Below, one piece after another: positions 9,244-18,557 of a stretch of DNA of 64,000 bases; position 1 is the first letter of the stretch; the number at the start of each line of letters is the position of its first letter. This DNA comes from Candidatus Vecturithrix granuli. GTDB lineage: Bacteria; Moduliflexota; Moduliflexia; Moduliflexales; Moduliflexaceae. A model generated the notes under the pieces. The model had not been told where the DNA came from. It did no database searches and worked only from the letters and a program-made list of their open reading frames with translations. The stretch is from positions 87,684 to 151,683 of the forward strand of contig DF820475.1 in assembly GCA_000739535.1 (NCBI GenBank), written 5' to 3'. The position numbers and the translations under genes were made by a program.

Positions 9244-9738
9244 ATGACGTTTCAATTCAATGCGGAACTGATTTTTGAAATCGGAGTGCAAATCGAAAAA
9301 AATGGCAAAGCGTTTTACCTGGAAGCCGCCAAAAACGCGACAGATGAAACCAGTAAAGCCTTATTCACGGAACTTGCAGACTGGGAAAGTGCGCACATTG
9401 CCTTGTTTCAACAACTCAAAGCCGAATTGCCTGAGATGGCCGGGGCAGATAATCTGTTTGACCCTGAAAATGAACTGATCAGCTATCTGCAAGCCGCCGC
9501 AGACAGCCACGTGTTTGAGAACTCCGCCGACATTGCCTATTTAGTCGCCCAATGCCGCTCCACCGTGGACGTGTTCGATTTAGCCCTCACATTTGAAAAG
9601 GACTCCGTCGTCTATTATACTACGATGAAGAAAGTGGTGCCAGATTATCTGGGACAGGCAAAAATTGATCGACTGATTGATGAAGAACTCAAACACATTG
9701 CCATTCTCAATACAAAGAAAAAGTTCCTGACTGCATAA
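9244..9738 (+). CDS. Rubrerythrin/ferritin-like di-iron protein
   Basis: A 164-aa four-helix-bundle protein of the rubrerythrin-like ferritin group. Metal-ligand patterns are visible: E near residue 11, EKNGKAFYLEAA near 15, DWESAHIALF (E and H) near 47, FEKDSVVYY near 118 and DEELKHIAIL near 147. There is no C-terminal rubredoxin domain, so it is the short erythrin form. The likely role is peroxide or oxygen detoxification in an anaerobe. ATG 9244 is preceded by AAGGGGAG at the right distance; the longer frame from 9175 would begin inside the repeat element and is not accepted. Confidence 0.88.
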   Translation: MTFQFNAELIFEIGVQIEKNGKAFYLEAAKNATDETSKALFTELADWESAHIALFQQLKAELPEMAGADNLFDPENELISYLQAAADSHVFENSADIAYLVAQCRSTVDVFDLALTFEKDSVVYYTTMKKVVPDYLGQAKIDRLIDEELKHIAILNTKKKFLTA

Positions 9739-9895
9739 TGCCCAGAATCAATGGTAACGCTGAACGCGTGTAAACCAGTATCGGCATATTCTGTTTTTAT
9801 CTATAATTCCATGTCTTGATTTTGCGTATATAGGCACTGTTACTCCTATTATATCCAGTCGAATAAAACAATTTGGCAATTAAGAGGTTGTTCTC

Positions 9896-11860
9896 ATGAG
9901 AATCTCACATATCAGTCTTAAATGGCGATTAGTTATGATCTGCATTGTCCTGATAAGCATTCCCATTCTCATCTTAGGCTTTTTGAGTTATCAAGCAGCA
10001 AAAAAAGAGATTTACGCCTCGGTCGAGCAGAAATTACGCGAGCAAGTCGTCATGATCGCCAATCATCTTGAGACTGCGATCACCTTGACTCAAAACAAAG
10101 TGAACACAGATTTGAAGGTGGCGCATAACCTCCTCTATGCTTCCGGAACGGCAAGATTGGATCAAGATCTGACAATTGCGATAGATGCCGTCAATCAGAG
10201 CACCGGAGACCGAAATGTGATCGAGGTGCCCGTAATGACGATTAATGATGAGATGTTGATGTATAATGATGACATCGTGAATAACATTCAGAAATTGGTT
10301 GGCGGCACCGCGACGATTTTTCAGGTGATTCCGGACGGGATGCTTAGAATTTCAACAACCGTGTTAAAGGCAGATGGCACCAGAGCGATCGGCACCTTTA
10401 TCCCTACAGATTCGCCGGTGTATCAAACGATCATGCGCGGAGAAACCTTTTATGGCAGAGCCTATGTGGTCAATGTCTGGCATCAAACCGCGTATGAGCC
10501 AATAACTGATGCTCAGGGGAATATCATCGGCGCGCTGTATGTAGGGGAGAAAGAGGCTTCAGAAACCATTCTGGAAAATCTGGCCCAACTCGTTGTCGGA
10601 AAAACCGGCTACATCTGGATCATAAATACACAAGGGGAATATATCCTTTCGTATAAACGCGAGCGCGATGGGCAAAGTATTTTGGATTCACAGGATAGTC
10701 AGGGAAGATATTTTGCGCAGGGATGGGTTGAAAACGCGCTGACCCTGCTCAAGGGGGAAAGCATGATTGATTACTATCCCTGGATGAATCCAGGTGAAAC
10801 CATCCCACGTCTGAAAATTGCGGCCTATACCTATTTTCCGGACTGGAGTTGGGTCGTCGGTTCAAGCGCATACATCGAAGATTTTATGGATAACCTGAAA
10901 CAGATTCGCAATATGAGTCTGTTTGTGTCGTGTGGGGCCATTTTTGTTGGATCGTGTGCAGCCTATCTGTTTGTATTATTCCTTGTCAAGCGATTCAACA
11001 AGCTGATCCAGCAGATGAATGCCATGGCCCGGGGAGATTTAACCGTAACGTTCACCGTGAAACAACGGGATGAAGTCGGAGTTTTGGCTGAGACATTCCA
11101 GGAGATGACCTCTAAACTCCGGCAAGTAGCGACCGAAGTCAAAAAAGCCGCTGAAAATGTCGCTTCCGGCAGTCAAACGCTAAACATCGGCGCAGAAAAT
11201 CTCTCGCAGGGAGCGACTCAACAAGCTGTGGCAACAGAACACGCCTTATTGCTCGTAGAACAGATCGTCGCCAATATCATCCAGAATGCTGATAATGCCG
11301 GACGAACCGAAACCATTGCGCTCAGTGTGGTGAATGACGCCAAAACCAGTCAACATGCAGTGGCCGAAGCGGTGAGCGCCATGCACTCGATTGCCCGGGA
11401 GATCGCGGTAATCGACGAGATTGCCGGTCAGACCCGGTTATTGTCGCTGAATGCCACAATTGAAGCGGCACGCGCCCAGGAACACGGCAAAGGATTTGCG
11501 GTAGTGGCCTCAGAAGTCCGGGAACTTGCAGAACAAAGCCAGGAAGCAGCGCTGAAAATCAATGAACTGGTAACCTCCAGGGTCGAACTCGCCGGACACG
11601 CCGAGGAAAAGCTCAACAAACTCGTTCCACGTATTGAAGAAACCGCCCTGTTGGTGCATGAAATCAGCGCTGCCAGCAAAGCACAACATAGCGGTGCAAA
11701 CCAGATTAACCAGGTGATTCAACAATTAAATCAGGCCGCTCAAAATAATGCCTCAATTGCAGAAGAAACTGCCGATACGGCGGAAAAGCTGGCGATCCAG
11801 GCAAGGCAACTTCAGCAAACAATGAGTTTTTTTACCCTCACAACTGCGTCAGAATCATAA
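9896..11860 (+). CDS. Methyl-accepting chemotaxis protein with periplasmic Cache sensor
   Basis: Transmembrane chemoreceptor, 654 aa. TM1 is near residues 13-33. It is followed by a large periplasmic Cache_3/Cache_2-type region (about 35-335) with [19 protein letters not shown] and [12 protein letters not shown]2 near 345-367, a HAMP domain (about 368-420) and the cytoplasmic signalling domain. The hairpin tip reads [33 protein letters not shown] near residue 505. It should signal through CheW/CheA to the flagellar motor. Cache domains bind small metabolites; the ligand is unknown. No chemotaxis kinase gene is adjacent. Confidence 0.93.
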   Translation: MRISHISLKWRLVMICIVLISIPILILGFLSYQAAKKEIYASVEQKLREQVVMIANHLETAITLTQNKVNTDLKVAHNLLYASGTARLDQDLTIAIDAVNQSTGDRNVIEVPVMTINDEMLMYNDDIVNNIQKLVGGTATIFQVIPDGMLRISTTVLKADGTRAIGTFIPTDSPVYQTIMRGETFYGRAYVVNVWHQTAYEPITDAQGNIIGALYVGEKEASETILENLAQLVVGKTGYIWIINTQGEYILSYKRERDGQSILDSQDSQGRYFAQGWVENALTLLKGESMIDYYPWMNPGETIPRLKIAAYTYFPDWSWVVGSSAYIEDFMDNLKQIRNMSLFVSCGAIFVGSCAAYLFVLFLVKRFNKLIQQMNAMARGDLTVTFTVKQRDEVGVLAETFQEMTSKLRQVATEVKKAAENVASGSQTLNIGAENLSQGATQQAVATEHALLLVEQIVANIIQNADNAGRTETIALSVVNDAKTSQHAVAEAVSAMHSIAREIAVIDEIAGQTRLLSLNATIEAARAQEHGKGFAVVASEVRELAEQSQEAALKINELVTSRVELAGHAEEKLNKLVPRIEETALLVHEISAASKAQHSGANQINQVIQQLNQAAQNNASIAEETADTAEKLAIQARQLQQTMSFFTLTTASES

Positions 11861-11873
11861 ATTGATCAGATTC

Positions 11874-12629
11874 TTACGCCTTAAGAATCGTAATACCGCG
11901 TTCTAAATAGGGGACGAGCAAGGTTTCAGACACATCGCGTTCTGTGACAAGGCAGGTCAATTCGCTCAGCGGAGCCACCACATAGGAGGCGGCCGTGCGT
12001 AATTTTTCCGCCGATACCAACGCCACGACTTCCGCCGCGCTTTCAATCATGGCCTGCTTGACATAAGTTTCCTCTAAATTTTGCGTGCTGATGCCAATAT
12101 CCGGGTGCAGGCTGCAGATGCCTAACATACAAATATCAGCCCGGATTTTGCGCAAGGTTTCGATAGCTGCCGCGCCAATTGTGACCAGCGAATCCTGGTA
12201 AAGTCGTCCGCCAATGAGGATTACCTCGACTGACGTATGATCTTTTAAGGCTACCGCAGCCGGAGGACTATTCGTAATAACCGTCGCCCGCAGGTCGGCA
12301 GGCAGATATTGAGCGACCAACACATTGGTTGTGCCGCCATCCAGAATAATCACCTGCCCATGTTGCACTAAACCGGCGGCTGCCTGCGCAATATGCTGTT
12401 TAGCCGAAGACGCCTGCTGCTGTCGCGCCGTATAGTTCATCGTCGCCGGAGAACGCAGCAAAGCCCCGCCATGAACGCGCTGAATCAGGCCGTCAGCAGC
12501 CATCTCGCGCAAATCGCGCCGGATCGTATCTTCGGACACCCCCAGTTCCCGACTCAATTCTGTCGCTACGACTCGTCCATTCCGTGTCAATCGTTCTAAA
12601 ATAAATTGTCGTCGTTCTGCATTAAACAT
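11874..12629 (-). CDS. DeoR-family transcriptional regulator
   Basis: A 251-aa DeoR-type repressor. The N-terminal winged helix is RRQFILERLTRNGRVVATEL then LGVSEDTIRRDLREMAADG (about residues 6-45), followed by the family's VHGGAL. The C-terminal sugar-phosphate-sensing domain contains ILDGGTTNVLVAQYLP near 95, VITNSPPAAVAL near 115, LIGGRLYQDSLVTIG near 137 and the C-terminal VVAPLSELTCLVTE. It diverges from the MFS gene across a 181-bp region with two direct repeats, so it probably controls that carrier and itself. The effector is probably a phosphorylated sugar. Confidence 0.92.
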   Translation of the reverse strand: MFNAERRQFILERLTRNGRVVATELSRELGVSEDTIRRDLREMAADGLIQRVHGGALLRSPATMNYTARQQQASSAKQHIAQAAAGLVQHGQVIILDGGTTNVLVAQYLPADLRATVITNSPPAAVALKDHTSVEVILIGGRLYQDSLVTIGAAAIETLRKIRADICMLGICSLHPDIGISTQNLEETYVKQAMIESAAEVVALVSAEKLRTAASYVVAPLSELTCLVTERDVSETLLVPYLERGITILKA

Positions 12630-12726
12630 AAAAATAGTCCCTGAAAATCCTTTTGCTTTTTGTGTTGAGAAATCCTTGGAATTATTTATATAAAAAATGC
12701 AGTTTTTGTCCAGAAAAATCTTGACA

Positions 12727-12758
12727 ATTCTTGTTTGTGCACATTTATTCTTGTTTGT
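12727..12758 (+). promoter_or_regulatory. Two direct repeats (putative DeoR operators) overlapping a promoter
   Basis: ATTCTTGTTTGT occurs at 12727-12738 and again at 12747-12758, 20 bp apart, about two helix turns. A -35 box TTGACA sits at 12721-12726 just before the first copy, and TTTATT lies 17 bp downstream as a weak -10. Tandem direct repeats over a promoter between a DeoR gene and its divergent target are the usual layout. Assignment to this regulator is inference. Confidence 0.5.
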
Positions 12759-12810
12759 ATGTATTTCATCGTATTTCTACATGATTTTGTCGTTTAAGGA
12801 GTAAAAAAAT

Positions 12811-14010
12811 ATGAGAACACATTCTCAAAAAATAACGCGAGACGCCTTCACCTGGCTGGTATATTTGATGTTAGGTTACTATAGTTACTTACTAAACGGA
12901 TTGGGGCCGATCATGCCGTTTTTACGGGCTGAATTAAACATGTCATATACTGTCAGCAGTTTGCACTTCAGCGCGTTCGCCATTGGCATGTTAATTGCCG
13001 GGCTTGGCGGCGACCGACTTGCGCGGCGTTTTGGTCGGCGGCGGACATTCTGGTTCGGTGCGCTCGGCATGACCGGCGGAGTATTGTTGCTGTTGGTCGG
13101 AGCGCACCCGACGTTCACAATTGCTGGAACACTTCTGATGGGAACGATTGGCTCGCTGCTGCTGGTAATGATTCCGGCGGCGCTTTCAGATCGCTATGGC
13201 TCGCAGCGGGCAGTTGCCCTGAGCGAGTCCAATGTGATTGGCAGTTTATGCGCTGGAATCGCGCCCATCATTGTCGGCATCTTTGTCAGCCTGCATTGGG
13301 GCTGGCGCGGTGCCTTGCTCATTGGAATCCTGTTTATCTTGTGGCTCTGGAGTCGTTTTCGGCGAGTGTCTTTTCCTGAAGCTCAGATTGCCGCTCTCTC
13401 GTATCCATCCTCATCCCACAGCAAATTACCAGGGATCTATTGGTTCTATTGGAGTCTGCTAGTACTGGCCGTATCGGTGGAATTTTGTATCATTTTTTGG
13501 AGTGCGACGTTCCTGGAAGCGGTCAGACACGTTCCCCGCGCCGACGCCGCCCTGATTATGAGTTTGTTTCTGGCAGCCATGATGCTTGGGCGTTTACTTG
13601 GCAGTTGGCTTTCAAGCCGGGCGCAGAGTGAAGAAATCGTCCTCAGCTCGGTTGCAGTGTGTCTCGCAGGGTTTTTATTGCACTGGTGGGTTCCTTTGGT
13701 TCCTCTCTCGATGATCGGGTTGTTTCTGGCGGGCATTGGGGTGGCAAATTTGTATCCGCAGATTCTGGCGCTGGCAGTCGGCAGCGCAGAGACTCAGACG
13801 AACCTCGCCAGCGCTCGCGCTTCCCTGGCTTCCGGACTGGCGATTCTGCTGTTGCCCTTATTACTCGGCGGACTTGCTGATCTGACCGGCCTCTGGTATG
13901 CCTATGGCATCGTCGTGATTTTAGTCGTATTGGTCGGAAGCGGAATTTTCTTTACGCGTTCTGCCGCTCAGGTACAGCCTTTCGCTCTGGAAGCTCACAG
14001 AGCAAAATAA
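12811..14010 (+). CDS. Major facilitator superfamily transporter
   Basis: A 399-aa membrane protein with about 12 hydrophobic helices. The MFS signature between TM2 and TM3 reads GGDRLARRFGRRRTF near residue 69, and a matching cytoplasmic loop after TM8 reads LGRLLGSWLSSRAQSEE. It probably carries a sugar or organic acid. It is divergent from the DeoR regulator, which suggests induction by a sugar-derived effector. The substrate cannot be predicted. A 28-bp palindrome (14031-14058) follows the gene. Confidence 0.88.
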   Translation: MRTHSQKITRDAFTWLVYLMLGYYSYLLNGLGPIMPFLRAELNMSYTVSSLHFSAFAIGMLIAGLGGDRLARRFGRRRTFWFGALGMTGGVLLLLVGAHPTFTIAGTLLMGTIGSLLLVMIPAALSDRYGSQRAVALSESNVIGSLCAGIAPIIVGIFVSLHWGWRGALLIGILFILWLWSRFRRVSFPEAQIAALSYPSSSHSKLPGIYWFYWSLLVLAVSVEFCIIFWSATFLEAVRHVPRADAALIMSLFLAAMMLGRLLGSWLSSRAQSEEIVLSSVAVCLAGFLLHWWVPLVPLSMIGLFLAGIGVANLYPQILALAVGSAETQTNLASARASLASGLAILLLPLLLGGLADLTGLWYAYGIVVILVVLVGSGIFFTRSAAQVQPFALEAHRAK

Positions 14011-14030
14011 GGAATTGACGAATTATGAAA

Positions 14031-14058
14031 CCTGGCCGGTTTTCGAAAACCGGTCAGG
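14031..14058. repeat. Palindrome between convergent genes
   Basis: Arms CCTGGCCGGTTTTC and GAAAACCGGTCAGG form a near-perfect hairpin between the convergent MFS and flavoprotein genes. It may stop transcription from both sides, but it lacks a clear T-run and resembles the dispersed CTGTCAGG-type palindromes seen around the type III restriction genes. Confidence 0.5.
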
Positions 14059-14084
14059 TCTGAGTCAATCCTGGTGAATAATTC

Positions 14085-14930
14085 TCAATATTCTGCCGGA
14101 AGCTGTTCGAGTTCAGCGTAGGTGAAGACCGGACCATCCACGCACACATACTTTGGCCCGATGTTGCAGCGGCCGCATTTGCCGATGCCGCATTTCATGC
14201 GGTTTTCCAGAGAAAGAATAATATCTTCCTTTTGGAATCCGAGTTCCAGCAGCACCGGAATCGTAAAGCGGATCATGATCGGCGGGCCGCAGACCAGAGC
14301 CAGCGCTTTCTGCGCCGATGGGGCAACCTCTTTCAGCACATTCGGCACCATGCCAACCCTTCCCTGCCAATTGTTTTGCGGTGCGCGATCAACGGTTAAC
14401 ACAAGCTGCATCTCAGAATGCGCTGCCCACTGCTTCAAGGTGTCTTTATACAAGAGTTCTCCTGGTTCTCTCGCGCCATAAATCACAGTAATCGCGCCAA
14501 AACACGCTCGGTACCTTTCGTGCAGCATGTAAGTGATAGCCGAACGCAAAGTAGTAAAGGCAAACCCGCCGGAGACAATCACGATATTTTTGCCTTCCAT
14601 GCGCTGCCAGGGGAACGTATTCCCTAGTGGCCCGCGAATTCCGATCTGACGGCCAGGTTCTGAATTATGCAGTTCATTCGTCACCGTTCCGGTGCGTTTG
14701 ACAGTAAATAGCAGATACCCCTGTTCTGTCGGCGATGAAGCAATCCCAAACGGGGATTCTCCTGCGCCAAACACCGAAAGTTCGGCAAACTGTCCGGGTA
14801 AGTATGTAAACGCCTCAGCATCCTCTGCATGCTGAAAGACCAGTTTGAAGGTTTTGAGATCTTTTGCGCTGTTTTCAAGCGTGATCTCATCAATCCTGGC
14901 AGGATAGGGAATATACGGATTTTTCATCAT
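14085..14930 (-). CDS. FAD/NAD(P)H-binding oxidoreductase with [2Fe-2S] cluster (FlxA/HydG/AsrB-like)
   Basis: A 281-aa ferredoxin-NADP reductase-like protein. FAD-binding barrel residues 1-100 include LPGQFAELSVFGAGESPFGIASSP. The NAD(P)-binding half has IVIVSGGFAFTTLRSAITYML near 135 and ALVCGPPIMIRFT near 228. A C-terminal [2Fe-2S] loop with CGIGKCGRCNIGPKYVC is near residue 253. This matches the gamma subunit of sulfhydrogenases and FlxA. Proteins of the beta-subunit type (FlxB/FlxC-like) occur at 34.7-36.7 kb and an MvhD/FlxD at 31.6 kb, so this may be the detached NAD(P)H-oxidising unit of the same complex. In the NAD(P) motif the expected GG-x-G reads GGFAFT, slightly divergent. That it is part of an Flx complex is inference. 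Confidence 0.85.
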   Translation of the reverse strand: MMKNPYIPYPARIDEITLENSAKDLKTFKLVFQHAEDAEAFTYLPGQFAELSVFGAGESPFGIASSPTEQGYLLFTVKRTGTVTNELHNSEPGRQIGIRGPLGNTFPWQRMEGKNIVIVSGGFAFTTLRSAITYMLHERYRACFGAITVIYGAREPGELLYKDTLKQWAAHSEMQLVLTVDRAPQNNWQGRVGMVPNVLKEVAPSAQKALALVCGPPIMIRFTIPVLLELGFQKEDIILSLENRMKCGIGKCGRCNIGPKYVCVDGPVFTYAELEQLPAEY

Positions 14931-15196
14931 TCACATTGTTTGTTGTTTCACGTTAGAATTCCAGGAAAAGAGCGAAGCAGGTATGCTTTTGGCAGTTCTC
15001 CTGATCCTCATCTTCTTGCATAGAATCCTTGTAGTTTTATCGGTTGTCAAGGAAAATTTCAAACGGAAGCCCTATTTTTACTTTGTCATGTAACGCGTGA
15101 ATAGCGTTGTTTCGGGAATGGAACGCCATAGAATTTCCGAAACAACAAACTAAAGAAAGAACTACGAACCTTATAGGCCTCTTTCGGTTTTTTTTC

Positions 15197-15224
15197 TTGA
15201 CACTTCAGAGGGGTGTTTTATAGC
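15197..15224 (+). promoter_or_regulatory. Putative sigma-70 promoter upstream of ridA
   Basis: TTGACA at 15197-15202, a 16-bp spacer, then TATAGC at 15219-15224. The expected transcript starts about 200 nt before ridA, giving a long leader. Confidence 0.45.
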
Positions 15225-15256
15225 GCAGTACACATAAGAACTTGTTGTTTTGGGAA

Positions 15257-15303
15257 TCTGCCTGTGCGTGTTCGCACCTCTCTGCGTGCAACGCACAGGC
15301 AGA
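15257..15303 (+). other. Hairpin in the ridA leader
   Basis: Arms TCTGCCTGTGCGT and ACGCACAGGCAGA, 13 bp and perfect, enclosing 21 nt with a small inner GTTCGCAC motif. It lies downstream of the putative promoter, so it would be transcribed. It could be a dispersed repeat or a regulatory leader structure; no known riboswitch class was recognised. Confidence 0.5.
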
Positions 15304-15431
15304 CGCCCACAGGTGAGTCTTCGAAATTCTCGCAGCAACGCTCATGATTCAGATTTATCACTCATAAAGCGTCAACTCTCAGTTGAGCGTATTCTGACGA
15401 TCGGCTGAGGAGACCAGACGTTTGAACAACC

Positions 15432-15815
15432 ATGACCAAAACGATTATTGCAACCGACGCCGCCCCCAAAGCTATTGGCCCGTATTCTCAGGCCGTTCGG
15501 GGGGGAGACTTTCTGTTTCTTTCTGGTCAAATCGCTATTAATCCGGCAACCGGAGAACTTGTTTCAGAATCCTTTGCGGCACAGGTGCGCCAGATTTTCA
15601 AAAATATCGAAGCCGTGTTAAAAGCCGCCGGGTCCAATTTCAGCCAGGTCGTCAAAGCAACAGTCTTTTTAAAAGATATGGGGCAATTTGCGGAAATGAA
15701 CGGCATTTACGCCGAATATTTTCCCAATGATCCACCGGCCCGCTCGGCGGTTCAGGTCGCCAAACTGCCCAAAGACGTGGATATTGAAATCGAAATGATT
15801 GCTTTTCTGGGCTAA
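15432..15815 (+). CDS. ridA: RidA family protein (enamine/imine deaminase)
   Basis: A 127-aa protein of the YjgF/YER057c/UK114 family. Family signatures: AIGPYSQAVRGGDFLFLSGQ near residue 13, QVRQIFKNIEAVLKAAGSNF near 50, VFLKDMGQFAEMNGIYAEYF near 79, and the active-site segment PPARSAVQVAKLPKDVDIEIE with the conserved Arg near 105. It hydrolyses reactive enamine/imine intermediates released by PLP enzymes and forms trimers. The length is standard. The gene is monocistronic as far as can be seen. Confidence 0.95.
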   Translation: MTKTIIATDAAPKAIGPYSQAVRGGDFLFLSGQIAINPATGELVSESFAAQVRQIFKNIEAVLKAAGSNFSQVVKATVFLKDMGQFAEMNGIYAEYFPNDPPARSAVQVAKLPKDVDIEIEMIAFLG

Positions 15816-15843
15816 ACAGTAAGTAGTGGGACAAGATTATCTG

Positions 15844-15939
15844 CATGTTTTTTTGCCACAGAGACACGGAGAACACAGAGATTCACCCGTATTCTCTTCA
15901 CATTTTCTCTGTGTTCTCCGTATCTCTGTGGCAAACATG
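15844..15939. repeat. Inverted repeat with GCCACAGAG arms
   Basis: Arms start CATGTTT and contain TTGCCACAGAGACACGGAGA, mirrored by TCTCCGTATCTCTGTGGCAA near the right end. A related element with the GCCACAGAG motif is at 59830-59916. Non-coding, between ridA and dtd. Confidence 0.7.
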
Positions 15940-15994
15940 AGACGGTAATTTTGTCAAAGTACTTATTTGCATAATCACCGTAGGTGAATACATC

Positions 15995-16432
15995 ATGCGC
16001 ATGGTGATACAACGGGTCACAGAAGCCTCTGTGACCGTCAATGATCAGGTTATCGGTCAAATCGGCAAGGGTATTGCGGTGCTGCTCGGTGTTGCGAAAG
16101 GGGATACTGAGAAGGAAGCCGATTATCTGGCGCAGAAACTGATCAATTTACGTATTTTTGAAGATGACGCCGGCAAAATGAACCGCTCAGTGCAAGAGAT
16201 TGGCGGGGAAGTATTAGTGGTGTCACAGTTTACCCTGCTTGGCGATTGTCGGAAGGGGCGGCGTCCCGGGTTTTCTAATGCTGCGCCCCCGGAAGAAGCA
16301 GATCGCCTTTATCTCTATTTTGTCGAACAATTGCGGACACAAGGACTACACATCGAAACCGGCCAATTCCAGGCAATGATGCTCGTGAAAATTTATAATG
16401 ATGGGCCAGTGACCTTTGTTATTGAGAATTGA
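15995..16432 (+). CDS. dtd: D-aminoacyl-tRNA deacylase
   Basis: A 145-aa DTD protein that hydrolyses D-amino acids (and glycine mischarged on tRNA-Ala) from tRNA. Diagnostic motifs are [19 protein letters not shown] near residue 75 and [11 protein letters not shown] at the C-terminus, equivalent to the conserved SQFTL and NxGPVT active-site signatures. The start is ATG 15995 ([15 protein letters not shown]); ATG 16001 would give the more common MVIQRV beginning and is equally possible. The next gene follows after 28 bp and may be cotranscribed. Confidence 0.95.
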   Translation: MRMVIQRVTEASVTVNDQVIGQIGKGIAVLLGVAKGDTEKEADYLAQKLINLRIFEDDAGKMNRSVQEIGGEVLVVSQFTLLGDCRKGRRPGFSNAAPPEEADRLYLYFVEQLRTQGLHIETGQFQAMMLVKIYNDGPVTFVIEN

Positions 16433-16460
16433 AGATTGAGAAAATGAGAAATGGTGTTGT

Positions 16461-17078
16461 ATGTTTATAGATACTGTTGTTGTCGGGCCACTTCAGGAAA
16501 ACAGTTATGTTGTGGCCTGTGAACAAAGCAAAGAAGCTGTAATTATTGATCCCGGAGCTGAAGCGGAGCGTATCTATCGCGTTGTTACGTTTCATGGGTT
16601 TCGTCTGAAATATATCATGAATACCCATGGGCATCTTGATCATATCGGTGGAATTGCCGATCTTGTAAGCAAAACTGGCGCGCCTTTTTTGCTGCATCAG
16701 GCTGATTTGTACTTGATTGAAAATATTGATCAAGAACCCCTGCAAGCCTATCTTCAGGTGCCAACTCCTCCTGCACCGCAGCAATTGCTGCAAGACGGAG
16801 ATCGCATTACGGTTGGCTCGCTTGAATTTCAGGTGTTGCACACGCCCGGACATACACCCGGTTCCGTCTGTTTTTTGACAGGAAACGTGCTCTTCTCCGG
16901 GGATACCTTGTTTGCGAATTCGATCGGCCGCACGGATCTGCCCGGCGGCAATCATGAGCAATTGCTGGCCTCGATTCGGGAGAAACTCTTCCCCCTTGAT
17001 GATAGCGTCAGAGTCTATCCCGGGCATGGGAATGCCACCACGATCGGCATGGAACGCGGGTATAATCCGTTTTTTTAA
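16461..17078 (+). CDS. Metallo-beta-lactamase-fold hydrolase (glyoxalase II-like)
   Basis: A 205-aa MBL-fold protein. The zinc motif THGHLDHIGG (HxHxDH) is near residue 55, the third-ligand segment LHTPGHTPGSVCFL is near 127, FSGDTLF near 146 and the last histidine in VYPGHGNATTIG near 190. The length matches small glyoxalase-II-like hydrolases, which act on thioesters or have unknown substrates; the extra C-terminal domain of true glyoxalase II is absent. Two metal sites are expected. It lies directly after dtd. Confidence 0.88.
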   Translation: MFIDTVVVGPLQENSYVVACEQSKEAVIIDPGAEAERIYRVVTFHGFRLKYIMNTHGHLDHIGGIADLVSKTGAPFLLHQADLYLIENIDQEPLQAYLQVPTPPAPQQLLQDGDRITVGSLEFQVLHTPGHTPGSVCFLTGNVLFSGDTLFANSIGRTDLPGGNHEQLLASIREKLFPLDDSVRVYPGHGNATTIGMERGYNPFF

Positions 17079-17197
17079 GATGAGAAACCAGGTTTTGTTG
17101 AATACTTGAGATCACTCCAGCGAATTAAAGAATTCAACGGATATATGGTCGAATCTTATCCGTTCCTTTCCTTAATTCGTTGTAGTGTTCTTGTATA

Positions 17198-18043
17198 ATG
17201 ACACAAATCGCCATCCTGTGTGCGCTGCCGGCGGAAATTGCGCCGTTTAAGCGGGCGTTGCAGCTTGAACAAGCGCGTCAATCCGGGGTTATACTCTGCT
17301 GGAGTGCGAAACATGGTGCGAAAACAATTACGCTTGTGCAGACCGGCGTGGGGAAAGTTCAGGCCGCTGCCGCTGCGCAGCAGGTGATCATGGAATATGC
17401 GCCTGACGCCATGTTTTCCTGTGGTACCGCCGGCAGCTTGTGTGCACAAGCGCGCATCGGCGACATTGTGCTTGGCGCAGCTACTCTGCAACATGATTAC
17501 GGCTTTATTCTGCCGGACGCCTTTATCCCCTTCGGGTTTCTTATGCGCCGCACACGCGGGAAAGCCATATTTTTACGTGAATTCCCGGCAGATGCGGATC
17601 TCTTGAATGCCGCCAAAATTCTTGAGGTTGAGAAAGTCTGCACCTTTTCAGGAAAAATTTTAAGCGGGGATCAGGTGATTTTTTCCGCAGCAAAACGCGC
17701 GGTCCTGGCGCAGCAGTTTCAGGCGCTGGCGGTGGATATGGAAAGCGCGGCGATTGCGCAGATTTGCGCCATTCATCAGGTTCCTTTTCTGGCTGTGAGA
17801 GGACTCTCGGATTTTGCGGATGAATCGTCCTTCCCGCTGGATGTCTCCAAAATCGATCTGAATGAGGTTGGGGAATCAGCGTCGGGTTCTTTTGGCGACA
17901 AACTCAGCTTGTTGACGAAAGTAGTCAGGTACTTTGCGCGGCATCCTGCGGCTTTCCGCCTTTCCTTGCAAGCGCGGCAGAATATCAGCATGGCTGCCAG
18001 GCAATCCGCCCGATTTACGCTCGCCTTGCTGGAACGTCTCTGA
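17198..18043 (+). CDS. Phosphorylase-superfamily nucleosidase (MTA/SAH nucleosidase-like)
   Basis: A 281-aa protein of the purine nucleoside phosphorylase/MTAN superfamily. Landmarks: ILCALPAEIAPFKRAL near the N-terminus (equivalent of the catalytic-water Glu), VQTGVGKVQAAAAAQ near 50, FSCGTAGSLCAQARIGDIVLG near 72, and VDMESAAIAQICAIHQVPFLAVRGLSDFAD near 177-207, with the family Glu and Asp. It likely cleaves methylthioadenosine or S-adenosylhomocysteine. It is about 50 residues longer than typical MTAN at the C-terminus (a basic, Arg-rich tail), so the exact substrate is uncertain. Confidence 0.82.
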   Translation: MTQIAILCALPAEIAPFKRALQLEQARQSGVILCWSAKHGAKTITLVQTGVGKVQAAAAAQQVIMEYAPDAMFSCGTAGSLCAQARIGDIVLGAATLQHDYGFILPDAFIPFGFLMRRTRGKAIFLREFPADADLLNAAKILEVEKVCTFSGKILSGDQVIFSAAKRAVLAQQFQALAVDMESAAIAQICAIHQVPFLAVRGLSDFADESSFPLDVSKIDLNEVGESASGSFGDKLSLLTKVVRYFARHPAAFRLSLQARQNISMAARQSARFTLALLERL

Positions 18044-18534
18044 TAACACTACGACTGCATTGTTAAGGTTTTAATCAGCAGACAGAGACTTGTCAACTAC
18101 ACTTTGACATAATGCTCCTGCTTTGTCAAGATTTGCCTGGTGGGGTCGTAGTTCCACTTTCCAGCCGGAGAAAGCGCTAAAACACCTCTAATTGTCAACC
18201 CTACTGTAAATTGGGGGTGTCGATATTCTTTACAATATTCTATTTCTTAATGTCATTGTAAAATGGGGAGTTACAGGAATCAGTCAAAAAGGGTGTAGGT
18301 TTTTCGACACTTTTTACATGGGAGGGAATTCATTGTGAGAAGGGCGGATCTGGCGTTTTTTGTTCTGGGAGGTATCGGAATACTTTACAAAAGGCCTCAT
18401 TGTTCCTCTCGGTTTTTACAAAATTTTTAGACAGAGATTCAAAAATTGCAAGCTAAATTTGACCGTATTGCAGGGGTTTTAACGAATTTATAAAAATTTT
18501 TTCATAAATGGCACAAGTTGACATGGAGTCTGCA

Positions 18535-18540
18535 TATAAT
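18535..18540 (+). promoter_or_regulatory. -10 box upstream of the riboswitch
   Basis: TATAAT at 18535-18540 would place transcription start near 18547, just before the riboswitch aptamer. A TTGACA lies only 11 bp upstream, too close to act as its -35, so the -35 is unclear. Confidence 0.4.
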
Positions 18541-18557
18541 AGATGGCAGAAGAAGAG

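Larger units (their letters stand above)
14931..15431. other. 500-bp intergenic region with inverted repeats, a promoter and a structured leader
   Basis: No protein gene seen. An inverted repeat (15106-15146, arms GTTGTTTCGG and CCGAAACAAC) lies in the left half. A promoter-like pair at 15197-15224 is followed by a long hairpin (15257-15303) and about 125 further bases before ridA. A copy of AATCCTTGTAGTTTTAT near 15022 belongs to the dispersed CTACAGGAAT repeat family. Confidence 0.55.

Noticed and set aside
18518..18540. TTGACA plus TATAAT as a promoter for the riboswitch
   Set aside because: The spacer is only 11 bp, too short for a sigma-70 promoter; only the -10 box is kept.
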